A DNA stretch of 64,000 nucleotides, from the NCBI RefSeq assembly GCF_032362555.1, contig NC_083527.1, positions 5,084,001 through 5,148,000 of the forward strand. Reading direction: 5' to 3'. The notes under the pieces are model-generated. The model saw nothing but the letters and a program-made list of their open reading frames with translations. It did no database searches and was not told where the DNA came from. A program made the translations under genes and the position numbers. Of this stretch, positions 12,601-24,600 are shown one piece after another. The first letter of the stretch is position 1, and every line of letters begins with the position of its first letter. The DNA is from Amyelois transitella (taxonomy: Eukaryota > Arthropoda > Insecta > Lepidoptera > Pyralidae).

Positions 12601-15600
12601 AAGAATCCAATATTTGGATCTCAAAAAACTCAACATTAGTTGATAACCGCCATGCATTGTGGTTTGATGAGCGTGAGCAATGATTAATGAAGTTAAATGA
12701 CATTTGGGTAGTAAAATTGGATGTTTTTGAGATTCCAGTAAACATGAAAACTCTAGTCTACCACCAACTCTCAATAGGTTTTTATTATCAATAAATGGAT
12801 TTAAATTATGAATTTTACTTTTTTTATTTATATCAATTTTTAATTTTATATTATTTATTTCTTTTTCAAAGTGTTCGTTTTGAATAATTTTTATTAAACA
12901 ATTAAAAGCTAAAGACAATTCTTCACTAGTTAAGTAATTAGAAACAGCCTGACGAGGAGACTTCATTTTCAAAAAACGTCGACAATATGCTGTTACTCGT
13001 ATGAGTCTAGTGAGAGAAGAAAACCTTTCTATTATTGAATACTCTACCGTGCTACAATGAACTTTTGCCAGTTCCAAATCTGTTGTAGCAGTTTTAAGTT
13101 TAGTATAGGTAATAGAAGATTCATGAAGAAAATCAGGACCAGAGAACCATATTGGTGTTTTTACCAATTGAGCAGGTTGTGTTCCTCGTGAAGCACAATC
13201 TGCTGGATTATGTTTAGTGCTTATATGCGACCACTGTTGTGGTTCTAATGTCGTGACAATCTCAGACACACGATTTGCCACAAACGTTTGCCAGCGACTA
13301 GGATGATTATTAATCCATGCTAACACTACAGTTGAGTCCGTCCACGCGTGGAGGTTAGATTTCTCCACATTAAGAACACCCGCGATTTCAAGTAGCAGCC
13401 TTGTTACCAGAACTGCTCCACAAAGTTCCAGGCGCGGTATGGAAATTTGCTTTACTGGAGCCACCTTAGTCTTAGCTGAAATTAAAGCGACATGTATTTT
13501 ACCATCCTTGTCTATGATGCGAATATACACCACAGCAGCGTATGCCAACTTTGACGCATCACTAAAGCCATGTAATTCTACAACTTCATCAGTTTTGCGT
13601 GTGCCGTACCATCGAGGTAAGTTAATTTCATTTAATTTTAACAATTCTTCTCGATATTTAAACCATTCTTGAACTATATTATCTGGTACTTCCTCATCCC
13701 AATCTACTCCAGCCAACCACATTTTTTGTATTATTATTTTCGCTATAATAATGCTGGGAGCGACCCAACCTAAAGGATCGAATAGGCGAGAAATATCAGA
13801 TATAATACTTCTTTTAGTTGCAGGTATCTTCGGCGGCATTAACTTTACCACATACTTAAACGAGACTTCTTCGCGACACCAGGTAAGTCCAAGTATTTTT
13901 ATTGTAGAATCCATTTTTAAATTTAGAACTTCCTTTACATTAGTTCCTTTTTCATCTTTTTTCCTTCCTATTTCCTTAAGTTTTTCTATAAATTCATCAT
14001 TATTACTTGTCCACTTTTGTAACGTAAATCCACCTTTTCCAAGTAACTTGTTCATTTCCTCATACAATTTAATTCCTTCAGCCTCTGTTTCTACACCTGA
14101 CATAAGATCATCAACATAATAATCATTCTTTACTCTTTCAGATGCAGTTGGATAGACGCCACCCTCATCATGTGCTACCTGTTGGAGTGCTCGAATTGCC
14201 AGGTAAGGAGCAGATGCTGTACCAAATGTGACTCTTAATAATCGATAATCTTTTATTTCAGAACATTCATCATCACGCCACAGAATTCTCTGTAAATCGA
14301 CGTGTTCTTCATCAACTTTCACCTGTCTGTACATTTTTACAATATCTGCTGACAGTGTGATTGGGTAAGTTCTCCATTTGATTATTAAATGCCGAAGTTC
14401 CGGTTGCAAGGTAGGTCCTAACATTAGTGCATCATTTAATGATTTACCATTTTTTCCCTTGCAGGATGCATCGAATACAACTCTCACTTTGGTTGTATCT
14501 CTTTGTAAATTTACTACCGCATGATGTGGTAAGTAAACAGCATTTACTTTATTTTTCTCTGAGTCAGGAACCAACTCCATATGGCCCAGCTCTATATATT
14601 CATCAATAACTTTTTTATATTCTTTTTTCAGATCTTCATTTTTCTTGAGTCTTGCTTCCAACAACAGCAGCCTTTTCTCAGCAATCTCTCGTGAATTTGA
14701 AGGTAACATATTTTCAAAATCTCGTAATGGAAGTTTTACTATATATCTACCTTCTGAATCCCGTCGAGTAGTTTCTGTGAAGATTGTTTCGCACTTCTGT
14801 TCTTCTACTGTCAGAATACGATCCTGCTTCAACCCTGCGTCAGACTCAAGCTCCCAAAATTTTTTCAACATCTCATTGTCATCAATATGCGCATGCATAA
14901 CCACAATGTTATTCGAGGCTGAAGATGTTTCTTTTACAGCACCTGAGACGATCCATCCCAACGATGTCGCCTGGGCAACTGGTGTGCCGCTAGAAGCCCT
15001 TCTTATTCCATCACGTAAAACCATGCCGTATACCTCGGCTCCCAATAGAATGTTAATTCTACTAGGTGTATGGAATTGAGGATCAGCTAGTTGCAAATCT
15101 TTAAATTCCTCCCATTCAAGGGCCACTGTCTTCGATGGCAAAAAGCTCGTTATTGAATTTAAAACATACGCCTTTACCGTGATAACGACATTTTTATCAA
15201 AGACAGAGTGTAATTTTATGTCAACAATTGACTTAGCACATAATTGAGAATTTTCACCAATTCCTGAAACAAATCCTTTAATTGGTATTTTCTTTAATCC
15301 TAAAAACTGCACAGTTGCCTCTGTTATAAAAGACGCCTGTGAGCCTTGGTCAAGAATTGCCCTGATTGTTTGCATACCCTTTTGTGTATCTACACTTACC
15401 AAAGCTGTAGCTAACAATACTTCTTTAATAGAGCGATCTGCCGAAAAACATGACACTACTGAGGACTCTCCCACTGAGGTACCAAAATCCTTGGCAACCG
15501 CTTTATTTTCGATGAGTGGTTTAACATCAGTATTCTGAACGCTATTGGCCTCAGAAATACCTGTCCCAGATGTACTTCCGACACTGGAATGTAAAAGAGA

Positions 15601-18600
15601 GTGATGTGAACGTTTACATATACGACAATTATTTTTGCTAGTACAAAATTTAGCTGAATGACTTGCACCCAAACATTTAAAACACAACTTATTTGTTTTA
15701 GCAAATTCACGACGACTATCAACGTCTTGTTTTCCGAATTTCTTACAAAAAATTATGCGATGACTTTCATTACAAAAACAACTTTCATTTGTCACAGCGT
15801 GAAGTACTTTAGGTTTAGAAAAGTTACCTTGAGATTTTTTACCTTCAATAAATTCTAACGCTCGATATCTGTTCCCAATAAATTCCTTAAATTGATAAAA
15901 TGTAGGTAATTCATCTGTACCATTGTTGTTAGAAACATCTAACTCCCATTGTCTTTTAGATTCAGTATCTAACTTTAACGACATCAAATGAACAATAATA
16001 ATATCCCATGTCTCAACTGGTATTTGTAAATTAGACAAAGCTTCCAAACATTCGATCGTAGTATCTAACAAACTTTTTAAACCACTTGCCGATTCAGTAA
16101 CAATATTCTTTTGACTTAACAACCGTTTTAGAATACAATGTGACAAATATCTTTTATTATTGTATCTAGACTCTAATAGATTCCAACAACGTTCATAGTT
16201 TGACTCAGACACAGAAATATGTTTTACAATTTGTTCGGCTTCTCCAGATAAACAACCTTTTAAGTAATGAAGTTTTTGTACTTTATCAATAGACTGATTT
16301 TTATGAATGAGCGAAGTAAACATATCTTTAAAACTAGGCCAATCAAGATAGTCTCCTGAAAATTTAGGTATTGTTATTTTAGGTAAACGAACTTGTGATT
16401 GTGTACTGCACTCATTGTAATTAGAAGTAGATTGTTCACATTTCTTTGGTTCTTTAAATTGTGACATAACAGACTTCAATTCAGATTTATAATCAATATA
16501 AATATCCTCTGTACTATCGTACATGTCTTGTTTACAATAAGTGCTTTGCTTGTACTCTTTGACACCTACAATCTTTTTATGATTAGTTGTGAATTCAAGC
16601 CAAAGCGTTTCAAGATTTTCTAACCTAGTTTCAACATAAGCTTCTTTAATTCTTTCCTTAGGGGATTTTTTATAATTCATGAAAGACTTTTCTATTCTTT
16701 CTTTAAGATCATCCTGTTTACATAGTAAAGTTTCCATTTTGAATGATAAATATAACACACTTTTTGAATACAAAAATGAAACGATACAACTTATTGAAAA
16801 TATTATAAGTTCAAGAAATGTTCACTAGCTTTTGTTTCTTGTCGAAATTGTCGAAAAATTGAAATTATTTTTCTAAGTTCACACCAAATCGTGAAAATTT
16901 TACAAATCTTTTTTACAATTAAATCCTGGGTGAAATTGGACATAGGTTCCCCGTCTCAACAGAGTTGGGAAAACTATTCTAAGTCCTAATTTCTAGCACT
17001 AAAAGTTAAAGTTCAAATCTTCTACAATTTAAGGGTTACTTTTGCTTGACTACTTATGACTTCAAAGTACTCACAGTTGAATCCAATTGATTGATTGAAT
17101 CACTCACTGCAATTTCACTTCACTACTTCAAGCAAGACCACCTCGGCCTCGCCTCGAAGTTTTCCTGTGTCTCGCCTCTGGGTCACCTCTGCCTCGCCGG
17201 GGAAGATCTACCTCGCCCCGCCGCCTTCAGGTCTTGACAAGTACACCTGCACCTGTCACCCGATGAAGTGCGCCCCGAACAGCGATCCACTGCCCATAGG
17301 TGCGCTGGATCCAATGCGCCGCTAGCGCCAAAATATCCGGATACGATAGGACCAATGTTTAATATCCAAATCCGTATGGGCTGATCGTGAAGCCACGAGG
17401 CTTGAAAGCCACAAACATATATAATACATTATAAGGTAAACCAAATCGCGTTTCAAAACAAACTCAAAATATTTTAACGCCATCTAGTTATACCTTTTAC
17501 AATTATTGTTTACATGGACACTAGCGCCTAACGGCAAACCAAAGAAGTCTTTCTCATAGTAAAATAATAAACTTAAACAGGGAGAAAGAAATATTTTATA
17601 ACCACATTGAGAAAAAGTACATTGTGTTTACAGACTGTGGCCAGTCGACGATTTTCTTTATCAAAATCTTGCTGAAACTTAATCTCTAAGAAGGACCCAA
17701 AAAGGGCAAACACCATAGGGTGGGTGATGAAGAATCTTTAGAAGAGCTTACAAGCTGTTGTAAAGAAATTGTCAAGGTAAAAGTCTACCTTTACCTTACT
17801 AGTAATGATTAGCTAAGTATCGTCATTCCTCATCTTGCGACTAACGAAGATTATTTAGTTACATACATACATATGGTCACGTCTATATCCCTTGCGGGGT
17901 AGACAGAGCCAACAGTCTTGAAAAGACTGAATGGCCACGTTCAGCTATTTGGCTTAATGATAGAATTGAGATTCAAATAGTGACAGGTTGCTAGCCCATC
18001 GCCTAAAAAAGAATCCCAAGTTTGTAAGCCTATCCCTTAGTCGCCTTTTACGACATCCATTGGAAAGAGATGGAGAATTATTTAGTTAATTGAGAAATAC
18101 CTCGTTTGCAAGACTAACCTAACTCCATAGAACTATCCACTCAAATTGCAAGATCATTACCATTGGCTGTCAGAGAATCGTCATCCCTCTTCTTACGACT
18201 GGCGAACACTGATGAGCTGACGGTGTGTATGTCCTGGCAGCGACCTTGTCTGCAGACCAGACCATCATCACAGCCCGGCTCCAGGAATTCCTCCTCCACC
18301 TTACAACATTGAGAAAAAAAAAAGAATAGGACCACTCCGTCTTATTCCCATGGATGTCTTAAAAGGCAACTAAGGGATAGGCTTTTAAACTTAGGATTCT
18401 TCTTTTAGGCGATGGGCTACCAACCTGTCACTATTTGAATCTCAATTCTATCATTAAGCCAATCAGCTGAACGTGGTCCTGTCTACCCCGCAAGGGATAA
18501 AGAAGTGATTATATGTCTGTATGTATGTACTGGTTTATGACAGTCACAAAATTTCCCGAATCTATTACTTACGATCAAGCTATCCGGGACAGACGCTGTG

Positions 18601-21600
18601 ATAAATGACAGAAATAAGGGAAAAATTAGAGAGTACACAACGAACCTCTATTTCCTTAGACCCGTTTACATCGTGATAAGTCTTCTTGAATTCAGCACAC
18701 TTCTGGTCCAGTTCTGGAAACAAAATAATATTGTTTTTGGGAGATTTTTTACCTAATTTGAGCATAAAACAGCATACACTCGAACACTTTACACATGGTA
18801 TGACAATCAACTCGGGGGTCTTTTTTTTCTTATTCGTCTCAGAACTTCAGCAATAACCGTGCTGAAGGAACCACTATGTCGTTGGGGGTCGAATTAAGTT
18901 AGTTTCATTTGTCTGTAATACCACTCAGCTTGCTGTTGTTAACGATATATTTGGTTATATAACGTGTGGTTCCCAGCACTAAAGAATAGGACCACTCCAT
19001 CTCTTACCCATGGATGTTTTAGAAGGTGACTATAGGATAGGCTTATAAACTTGGGGTTCATCTTGTAGGCGATGGGCTAGCAACCTGTCACTATTTGAAT
19101 CTCAATCCTACTTCCTACTACTATTATAAAGGCGAAAGTTTGTATGGATGTATGGATGTTTGTTACTCTTTCACGCAAAAACTACTGAACCGATTACCAT
19201 GAAATTTGGTATGTAGGTAGCTGAAGACCCAGAATAACACATAGGCTACTTTTTATCCCAGAGTTCCCGCGGGATTGATAGGGTTTCCATGCGGACGAAG
19301 TCGCGGGCGGCCTCTAGTTCCATTATAAAGCCATATAGCTGAACGTGGCCCTTGGTCTTTTCAAGACTGTTGGCTCTGTCTACCCCGCAAGGGATATAGA
19401 ATATATATGATATATTGAAAGATACTTTTCCATTTCGTGATCTTAAATGTCCACAAGCTCCCGTTATGAAGGAAAGTACTAAAATTTTTCACGAGAAAGA
19501 GCGCAATGATATACCTAATTGTTTATGAGACACTTTTAAGACGACTTATTCAGACTTTCAAACAAGTTTCTGATAGGCTGGTGCCGAAACTAACGGAAGA
19601 ACAAACTGCAATGGCCACAGCAGTTGCACTGGTCCTTGTCCGGTATGAACGCGCCGGGAGGGCAGTCCCACTCGTGCGCATACAGCAGCATACACTCGAA
19701 CCCCCTACAAGTCGTGGGACAGTCTTTGCCGTGGGTCGGCGGTGAGTAACGGAAGTTACGACGCCTGGAAGGAGAACTACATTTATGGAGGAAAACCAAG
19801 GGGGGCTTATGAACGAATGTTGATAGATATATTTTTCTTTTTACTCTCTATGTTTGTCCTATAGAAATATATACTTACCTTTAAACTGAAATATATAAGT
19901 ATGTTCTTAAAACTAGGTTGAACGCAGCATCAAATCGTAAAAAAGAAAAAGATGATAAAACTTATATAACTTGTTAATGTTCGTGAATAATAGGGTAGGA
20001 TATTACATAGGACATAAAAATATTGCATTGGTAACCTAGGAATTATAGCGGGACCGATAGCTCCAGCTCGACCGCCACCAAAGGGAAAATCTTCCGCCAG
20101 GCTAGGTGTTATGCCTGGGGAACCGCGGCTCCGACAATGTTGTGTCGGAGTTTGTGCATATGCTCCAATCCGTGAAATCTTTGCTTGCGCGATTTAGACT
20201 CTTCGCTGTTATCGGCTGATAGTATCACGTAATTGGCCGTTGTGACTTGTTGCGTAGAGATGTCGCCACAGAATAATTACATTTTCATGTAAATTGTTTA
20301 TTGCAACTGCTTTAAATAAGAGCAAGATTCCCCTTAAAAGACGTAGACTTCAATTATAGACCTCACTAACTTACTCCAGGATGATGGTCACAAGTGGACC
20401 CTGAGCTATCTGGTGAGCATCGAGAGGATAACAGAAAGGCCAAAAAACTTTTTACAGCATATAGCATTTCAGGTAGCTTCTGTAGCGGACTTAGAAAGGC
20501 AACTGCCGAGTATGAAATCGGATACGCTATGTTGCAAGAGAAGTACTTAATTGTTGACGAAGAATTACGTACATATTTATAAGCGTGTCTTTTGGCATCG
20601 TGGGACTGGTAACCGGAACACCTAAAAGAACATAAAAAACCCGATTAAGTGCAATTATTAGAAGGTCTATGCCATGAAAGTTGGCTAGATCTGAGGACCT
20701 GAAAATTTATCGAGTTTCAATTGGATACTACTAGTCTACGTGTTCCTGTAAAAAAAAGTAATGGGTAAATTGACTTAAACGAACTATCTTTAGAATATAA
20801 CTACTCCCATATCTTTCCCGTGAATGTCGCAAAAGGCGACTAAGTGATAGGCTTATAAACTTGGCATTCCTCTTGTAGGCGATGGGCTCGCAATCTGTCA
20901 CTATTTGAATCTCAATCCCAACATAAAGCCATACAGCTGAATGTGGCCTTTCAGTCTTTTCAAGACAGTACGCTTTGTCTATCTCTTAGTCGCCTTTTAC
21001 GACATCCACGGAAAAGAGATGGAATGGTTCTATTCTTTTTCTTATTGGTGCCGGGAACCACACGGCACTATTTTTACTAACAACTTATTATTATACTAAC
21101 ATCTTCGCAATGACTTGTCACACCGTAAAGCCCTAAACTCCTGCTCAGGATGACCCCAGTAAGGATTACAGCCGGCCCTAAAATCTGAAAAAACGTTTCA
21201 CGACATGAAAACCATATTATTATAAATAGTTTCAGTACAAAAGGTAAAGAGGCGCTCTCTAGAAAGCGTATACTTACTGAACAAGATGATGTTTGTTCCT
21301 ATATTATTAACCTTTTTGTACATAATACACATTTAATAAAAAAAAATTATTATTGTTCTATTCATCATAATAGCCGGTATAAACCTGCCCGCTGTTCCAT
21401 ATAATTTTAAAATTGCGATGCTCAACAGGGTTCATATTGTACCTATTTATAGGCAGTATCTAACTGTAATTCATCTAATGTACTTTATGTGTGCAATAAA
21501 GATTTTGAATTGAAAAATTCTTTAGCAAATTCTAGCTGAAGCGATTCGGGCTCGACCGCCACCAAAGGGAAGATCTTCCGCCAGGCGAGGTGTTATGCCT

Positions 21601-24600
21601 GGGGAACCGCGCGACACACGATGTTGTGTCGGAGGTTGTACATTTGCTATAATCCGTGAAATCTTTGCTTGCGCGATTTAGACCCTTCGCTGTTATTGGC
21701 TGATAGCATCGTGGAATGGAAAAGATGTCGCCACAGATTTAAGCAAAAGACAGTACAATACTGTAGCGGGGCATACAAACAAAAAACATACCTATGGAAG
21801 TGACCGGCAGGAATTCTTCTGAATCAAAATTGTATTCGTCTTGAATACACGACTGATCAAGTTCTGAAAACGGCAATAAAATCCATAATAATGTTAAAAA
21901 TAATTCAGTCCATTTAGGTATATCGGTTTACAATTTTTTTTAAAAGCTAAAAGGTCTATAATGTCAGACAAACTCTCTCTGTTTGGTCAGCTGGTAGGCT
22001 GGTAGAGAATGCCGTAATGCATTAAGTCCGCCTTTGTTCATTTTAATTTGTGCAATAAATTTAGAGTGCCGTGTGGTTCCCGGCACCAATACAAAAAAGA
22101 ACAGGACCACTCCACCTCTTTCCCATAGATGGAAATGGCTGAACGTTCAGTCTTTTCTAGACTGTTGGCTCTGCCTACCCCGCAAGGAATATAGACGTGA
22201 CCATATGTATGTATGTATGTAATTTATAATTTGTATGTATAGAGAAATGAAACCTTTTTTCGTCGTCCGTAAAACCAGGTCAAATCAGATTGCGGCTAAA
22301 ATCAATAGTTGTTGCGTCCCAGAGTATGATCTTCAGACGGCATCTCCCTTCGAAAATTATTTGACTGACTTACCATTTTACCGTAGTCTTATGCTGACCC
22401 CAAGCGACCAGAATAAATGCTAGTTCATTCATTCATTCATAAAATCACGTCTATATACCTTGCGGGGTAGTCAGAGCCAGCAGTCTTGAAAGGCTGATAG
22501 GCCACTTTTAGCAGGCTTAATGATAGAATTGATATTCAAACAGTGACAGGTTGCTAACCCATCACCTAAAAGGAGAATCTCAAATTTATAAGCCTATCAC
22601 TTAGTCGCCTTTTTCGACATCAATGGTAAAGAGATGTCCCTTAGTAGCCTTATACCCATGGAAAAGAGATGCAATGGTCCTATTCTTTTTTTATATTTGC
22701 GCCAGGAAACCCACAAGAATGGCAAAAAAAGAGATTCGTATCACCTCTATAAAAGATACACTCGTCGCAGCATCGGCACTGAGTGTAGTCTGCCGGCAGA
22801 AACATGGTGCGCCATTTCCCGTACTTCCGGTCGCAGTACGTGCGATACTCAGAAGGCTGAACCCTTCTTTCTCTGTGCAAATGGACAAAGGGTCTTACAC
22901 ACTAAAGTCGTACGGAATAAGTGGCTTTAAAAGATTAGTCTCTCACTCCAAGCACGAACGAAATTTATTCAATCTTGAAAACATATCGTCAGCTCTCTTA
23001 AATGGTGAGTACATAATAGGTACATAAGTAAAAGGAAACTTACTTTGATGGAGTCAAGAAAGGCTGCTCAGAGTTAGCAAACGCGAGGTTAATTGCTTTT
23101 GTTAAATAAAAAGAGTATTGCCTCCAATTGATATCCTCCTTTTTTTACATAATCATATTTTTTTAAATAATCACGTCTCTAGACAGAGCGGGGTAGACAG
23201 AGCCAACAGTCTTGTAAAGACTGATAGGCCACGTTCAGCTGTTTGGCTTAATGATCTAGCTAACTAGTCCATCGCCTAAAAGAAGCATTCCAAGTTTGTT
23301 AGCCTATCCCTTAGTCGCCTTTTAGGACTTTTCCGTGGAAACGAGATGGAGTGATTCTTTTTTTTATTGGTGCCGGGAACCACACGACATCCTTTTTGTA
23401 AGTAGATGAAATTTCTAAAACCTTCTCCTAAGTGTAACAAGCACGTTCCTAAAAATCATCATAAATATCGGTTCAGCGAAACGCGAGATAATCTCCGACA
23501 AACAAACATACTTATAGGTCAAACTGAGAATCACCTTTTTTTGAATGCGGTTACAAATAATTTAATTATTTAATTAAGTACAATAACATTACTTGCAAGA
23601 ATCCCGAAACAGCTCACATTCGGTGAAATTGCTGAAGTGTGGACACTGTGGGCAGACGTGATAATCTGCAAAATTATATGATGTCTTTAATCCCTCACTC
23701 TTACATTAGTTCTCGCTACAAATAAGTATTCTTAATAAAAACCGCTTATGACCAGATCCAAGGAATCAAGCGATTATGTGAGACTTGATCCTACCGAAAT
23801 CAACCACACATTGCGTCAAATAAACGGCCTTTGTGGCGCAGCGGTAGTACGCTCGTTTGTGACACCGGAGATCCCGGGTTCGAATCGCGGCCAGGGCATG
23901 ATGAGAAACGAACTTTGTCTGATTGGCCTGGGTCTTGGATGTTTATCTATATAAGTATTTATTATAAAATATAGTGTCGTTGAGTTAGTATCTCGTAACA
24001 CAAGTCTCGAACTTACTTTGAGGTTAAATCAATCTGTGTAATTTGTCCCATTTATATTTATATATACTCGTATATATACATTACTAGGTTATGGGGCATT
24101 ATAACCTAGTAATGTATTTATATAAATATAAATATTAGCAGCCACATTGTAGAACCATCACAAACGGCTCTTCAAAAACACAGACAGACAATGACAAACA
24201 TTAAATACCTTTCGTCTCCTTTTGCCTATACCTGAACTTTAATAAAATAATGATTCCGCAACAAGCCTTCATTTCTAGGATAAAAAGGTCTTACAGAGAA
24301 ATCGATAAAGCGCCAAAGCCACTCTCTATCAGCGCTTAATTCCCCAGAACCGCTGCGCTAAAACAGAGTTTCTTACCAATCCTTGTCCTGCAAATAGGCC
24401 TGATGGTTCTCTTGCTGGGCGGCTGTACCACGTGGGCACTAGCCGCGGTCCGCTCACACCTCTCGTAGTCTATATCGACCTCATCATTTCGGACTAGAGA
24501 CAGAATCTCAGTTTCGCGCCAATACTGACTTGTGTCCTGCGATTTGTCGATCAGCATCGTGAACGGGAAGTACTGGAAAGGGAACAAATGTCTAATTAAA

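Larger units (their letters stand above)
11174..17579 (-). mobile_element. Complete BEL/Pao LTR retrotransposon
   Basis: The element is 6406 bp. It is bounded by two LTRs (11174-11397 and 17356-17579), each 224 bp, TG...CA, and identical by eye over their whole length. The 5-bp target duplication GGGAG (11169-11173 and 17580-17584) is perfect. The single long frame and the untouched target duplication point to a very recent insertion. Read on the minus strand, the text next to the 5' LTR starts TTGGTCCTATCG and may be the primer-binding site. A purine-rich GGTGGGCGG lies just before the 3' LTR. The element sits in intron 9 of the cysteine-rich gene, in the same orientation. Confidence 0.96.

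Noticed and set aside
12437-15858. Plus-strand open frames of 60-144 codons opposite the BEL/Pao polyprotein
   Set aside because: They are antisense shadows of the long polyprotein frame and carry no recognisable domain.
17095-17325. 76-codon plus-strand frame between the 5' LTR and the polyprotein
   Set aside because: It lies in the BEL/Pao leader, antisense to the element, with no motif.
11174-17579. Endogenous retrovirus with an envelope gene
   Set aside because: No frame follows the polyprotein before the 3' LTR (11398-11562 is too short), so this is a BEL/Pao retrotransposon without envelope.
22623-23027. Plus-strand frames of 98 and 134 codons
   Set aside because: They run antisense through a SINE-A and exon 4 of the cysteine-rich gene; the minus-strand exon has splice signals and a cysteine pattern.
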